DNA of 64,000 nt from Cyanodermella asteris (Eukaryota; Ascomycota; Lecanoromycetes; Ostropales; Stictidaceae), in the NCBI GenBank assembly GCA_900618795.1, contig UYJD01000001.1:1593162-1657161 (forward strand), in the 5' to 3' direction. Both the position numbers and the translations under genes were made by a program. Positions within the stretch are counted from its first letter, which is position 1. Each line of letters begins with the position of its first letter. The notes under the pieces are model-generated. The model was not told the origin of the DNA, made no database searches, and was given only the letters and a program-made list of their open reading frames with translations. Of the stretch, positions 62,709-64,000 are shown in pieces.

Positions 62709-64000
62709 CTAGTCCCACATCTCGATGTCCTCGCTGCCTTTTCGGCTTTCGCTCTTTCGGGGCCTGCCACGTTTCTTTTTCGGCGTTGCGCTGTCCGGCG
62801 TCGAGGCTTTGCGCTTTAGGTTGATACCTGCTCCATCGTAGCCAATATCATCGTCGAGAGCGAGATTCTCCCCGTCAGCAACCATCTCATCATCATCGCC
62901 CTTGCCGACCTTTAGTTCATCATCAATTGCCATGAGCTCTGCGAAACGACGACAGCGCTCGGTCGAGGCCTGCTCGGTGTCGAGATCCTTTACGATCGTC
63001 GCGAGGGAAGCAACGTACTTATCGCCGGAGACCAAGCCATTCTTGGTGGGCGCCTTGTTCACGTCCTTGGTGGGCCGTCCTCTACCCTTGGCTTGGTTTG
63101 CGGCGTTGATGTTGTAAAGACGACGGAGGAAAGTACGGGCTTCCCAGACCATCATCAAGATGATGCTCGCTGTCGTGAGCTGGCGAAGACGTTCGGGACT
63201 GATCTCTGACGTAGGCTGGGCAGCGAGCTGGGGTATGGACGGAGTTTGTTCAATGCTCGGCAGTGCTGAGTCGCCGTTGATACCATCTACGATGCCATTG
63301 ACCAGATCGCCGAATCCATTTTGACCATCGGTCTGGCCGAGGACGCTTTCAACTGTCACGTTGAACAATTCCGTATTGATAGCGTGTGCAACCACAGATC
63401 CAGTCGCCGCGACCGCTTTCTCAAGACAGTTGATGACCAAAGTGATGTCGTCTAGCCTGGTGAACTCAAAGAATGGTAGGTTTTCGAGGAGAAATCTTGC
63501 GTACTGCAGGTGTACAGGCAGCTTGGCGGATACATCGAGTTTCGATAGCTCAAAGTCAACTCTGGCGCAAAAGTTTGTAAGGAACTTGGTCACAAACTTG
63601 ACCTTGCTCTCTCTGATTACGTCGAAGAAGTTGTCGAGCTTGGCCCGCGGAGGAGAACCCACAAAGCCAGCAGGATTCTTAACAATGTCCCGCTGATAGA
63701 CAAAGGCCTCGTGAAGCGATCGGATGTATTCCCGCTCGAAAAGAGTTTCGTGCTGCGAGTGCAGGTTTTTGAGTTGCTGTAGCGCTATGTTGACCACTCT
63801 TTTGTCTGGCGAAGTGACTAGGGCGAACAACGGAGGACCAACCTCCTTCGGATGAACGAGACCTTGACGAGAGATGCTGGTGGTGACCTCGACAGCGGTC
63901 AAGGCTATATCTTCCATTGTGGATCTTGAAATCTTCAGAATGTGCTTGAGGTATGCCTGGGCTATGAGAGCTGCAGCACCGTCGTTGTCGGTTGCAGTCA
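62709..64000 (-). CDS. SCC2: Cohesin loader Scc2/Mis4 (NIPBL), C-terminal part, 5' truncated by window edge
   Basis: The frame is open to base 64000 (TDNDGAAALIAQAYLKHILK just upstream of an internal ATG at 63917), so the gene begins outside the window; about 430 C-terminal residues are seen. HEAT-type helices (LVHPKEVGPPLFALVTSPDK, NIALQQLKNLHSQHETLFER, AFVYQRDIVKNPAGF) match the Scc2/Nipped-B C-terminal region, as does the late segment TASIILMMVWEARTFLRRLYN. The tail has two AT-hook-like motifs (KGRGRPTKD and KKKRGRPRKSE) and an acidic stretch, suggesting DNA contact. Scc2 with Scc4 loads cohesin onto chromosomes. The identification rests on these motifs and is good but not certain. Confidence 0.82.
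   Translation of the reverse strand, partial: TATDNDGAAALIAQAYLKHILKISRSTMEDIALTAVEVTTSISRQGLVHPKEVGPPLFALVTSPDKRVVNIALQQLKNLHSQHETLFEREYIRSLHEAFVYQRDIVKNPAGFVGSPPRAKLDNFFDVIRESKVKFVTKFLTNFCARVDFELSKLDVSAKLPVHLQYARFLLENLPFFEFTRLDDITLVINCLEKAVAATGSVVAHAINTELFNVTVESVLGQTDGQNGFGDLVNGIVDGINGDSALPSIEQTPSIPQLAAQPTSEISPERLRQLTTASIILMMVWEARTFLRRLYNINAANQAKGRGRPTKDVNKAPTKNGLVSGDKYVASLATIVKDLDTEQASTERCRRFAELMAIDDELKVGKGDDDEMVADGENLALDDDIGYDGAGINLKRKASTPDSATPKKKRGRPRKSESRKGSEDIEMWD

Noticed and set aside
1-64000. tRNA genes
   Set aside because: I looked for the T-loop form GTTCGANNC with a pairing acceptor stem on both strands and found none that fold convincingly by eye.

Overview
The window is nuclear DNA of a filamentous ascomycete, most likely a dothideomycete. 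That placement is inferred from gene content and style: compact genes on both strands, introns mostly of 40-60 nt with GTATGT/GTAAGT-like donors, a UMP1 intron directly after the ATG, and orthologues of VID28, SCC2, ERG8, PET8, VMA8 and CDC50. I could run no database search; names rest on motifs and splice models read by eye.

Region 1 (1-14.6 kb) is core genome: the 3' end of an unknown gene, a seven-knuckle GIS2/byr3 protein, an F-box gene that looks damaged, a SWIRM protein, a CDC50/LEM3 flippase subunit, a secreted M43-type metalloprotease, a Na+/H+ antiporter and RNase H1. Several gaps carry decayed tandem repeats.

Region 2 (14.6-24.1 kb) is a gene desert. It holds an A-free pyrimidine/G tract, a 50-bp tandem duplication with one-way transitions, then about 7.5 kb of lower-GC DNA crowded with the tetramer TGCA and with no convincing gene.

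Region 3 (24.1-36.9 kb) is an accessory cluster of lineage-specific coiled-coil genes in two divergent pairs (24.1-28.6 minus / 29.0-30.5 plus, and 31.0-31.8 minus / 32.3-34.5 plus), plus a rearranged paralogue fragment (35.3-36.6). Most members are interrupted by isolated in-frame TAG or TAA codons, never TGA, at places where CAG or CAA would restore sense. Parts of the cluster are duplicated inside it, and its right border falls on the stop codon of VID28. This is the most unusual part of the window. Decay by RIP-like C-to-T mutation is the simplest reading; RNA editing or stop read-through are testable alternatives.

Region 4 (36.9-64 kb) is core genome again: VID28/GID5, a PHO80-like cyclin, a Nudix CoA-pyrophosphatase-like protein, VMA8, UMP1, a CaaX-tailed UBL3-like protein, ERG8, a large mitochondrial PPR protein, a Ser/Thr kinase with large insertions, tRNA(Ile)-lysidine synthase, the SAM carrier PET8, a Cys-rich unknown protein with a homopolymer frame change, and the 3' part of SCC2, which runs off the right edge. 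Housekeeping themes are proteolysis (GID5, UMP1, F-box), mitochondrial expression (PPR, TilS, PET8), ion and lipid transport, and chromosome cohesion. No tRNA, rRNA, CRISPR array or recognisable intact transposon was seen.
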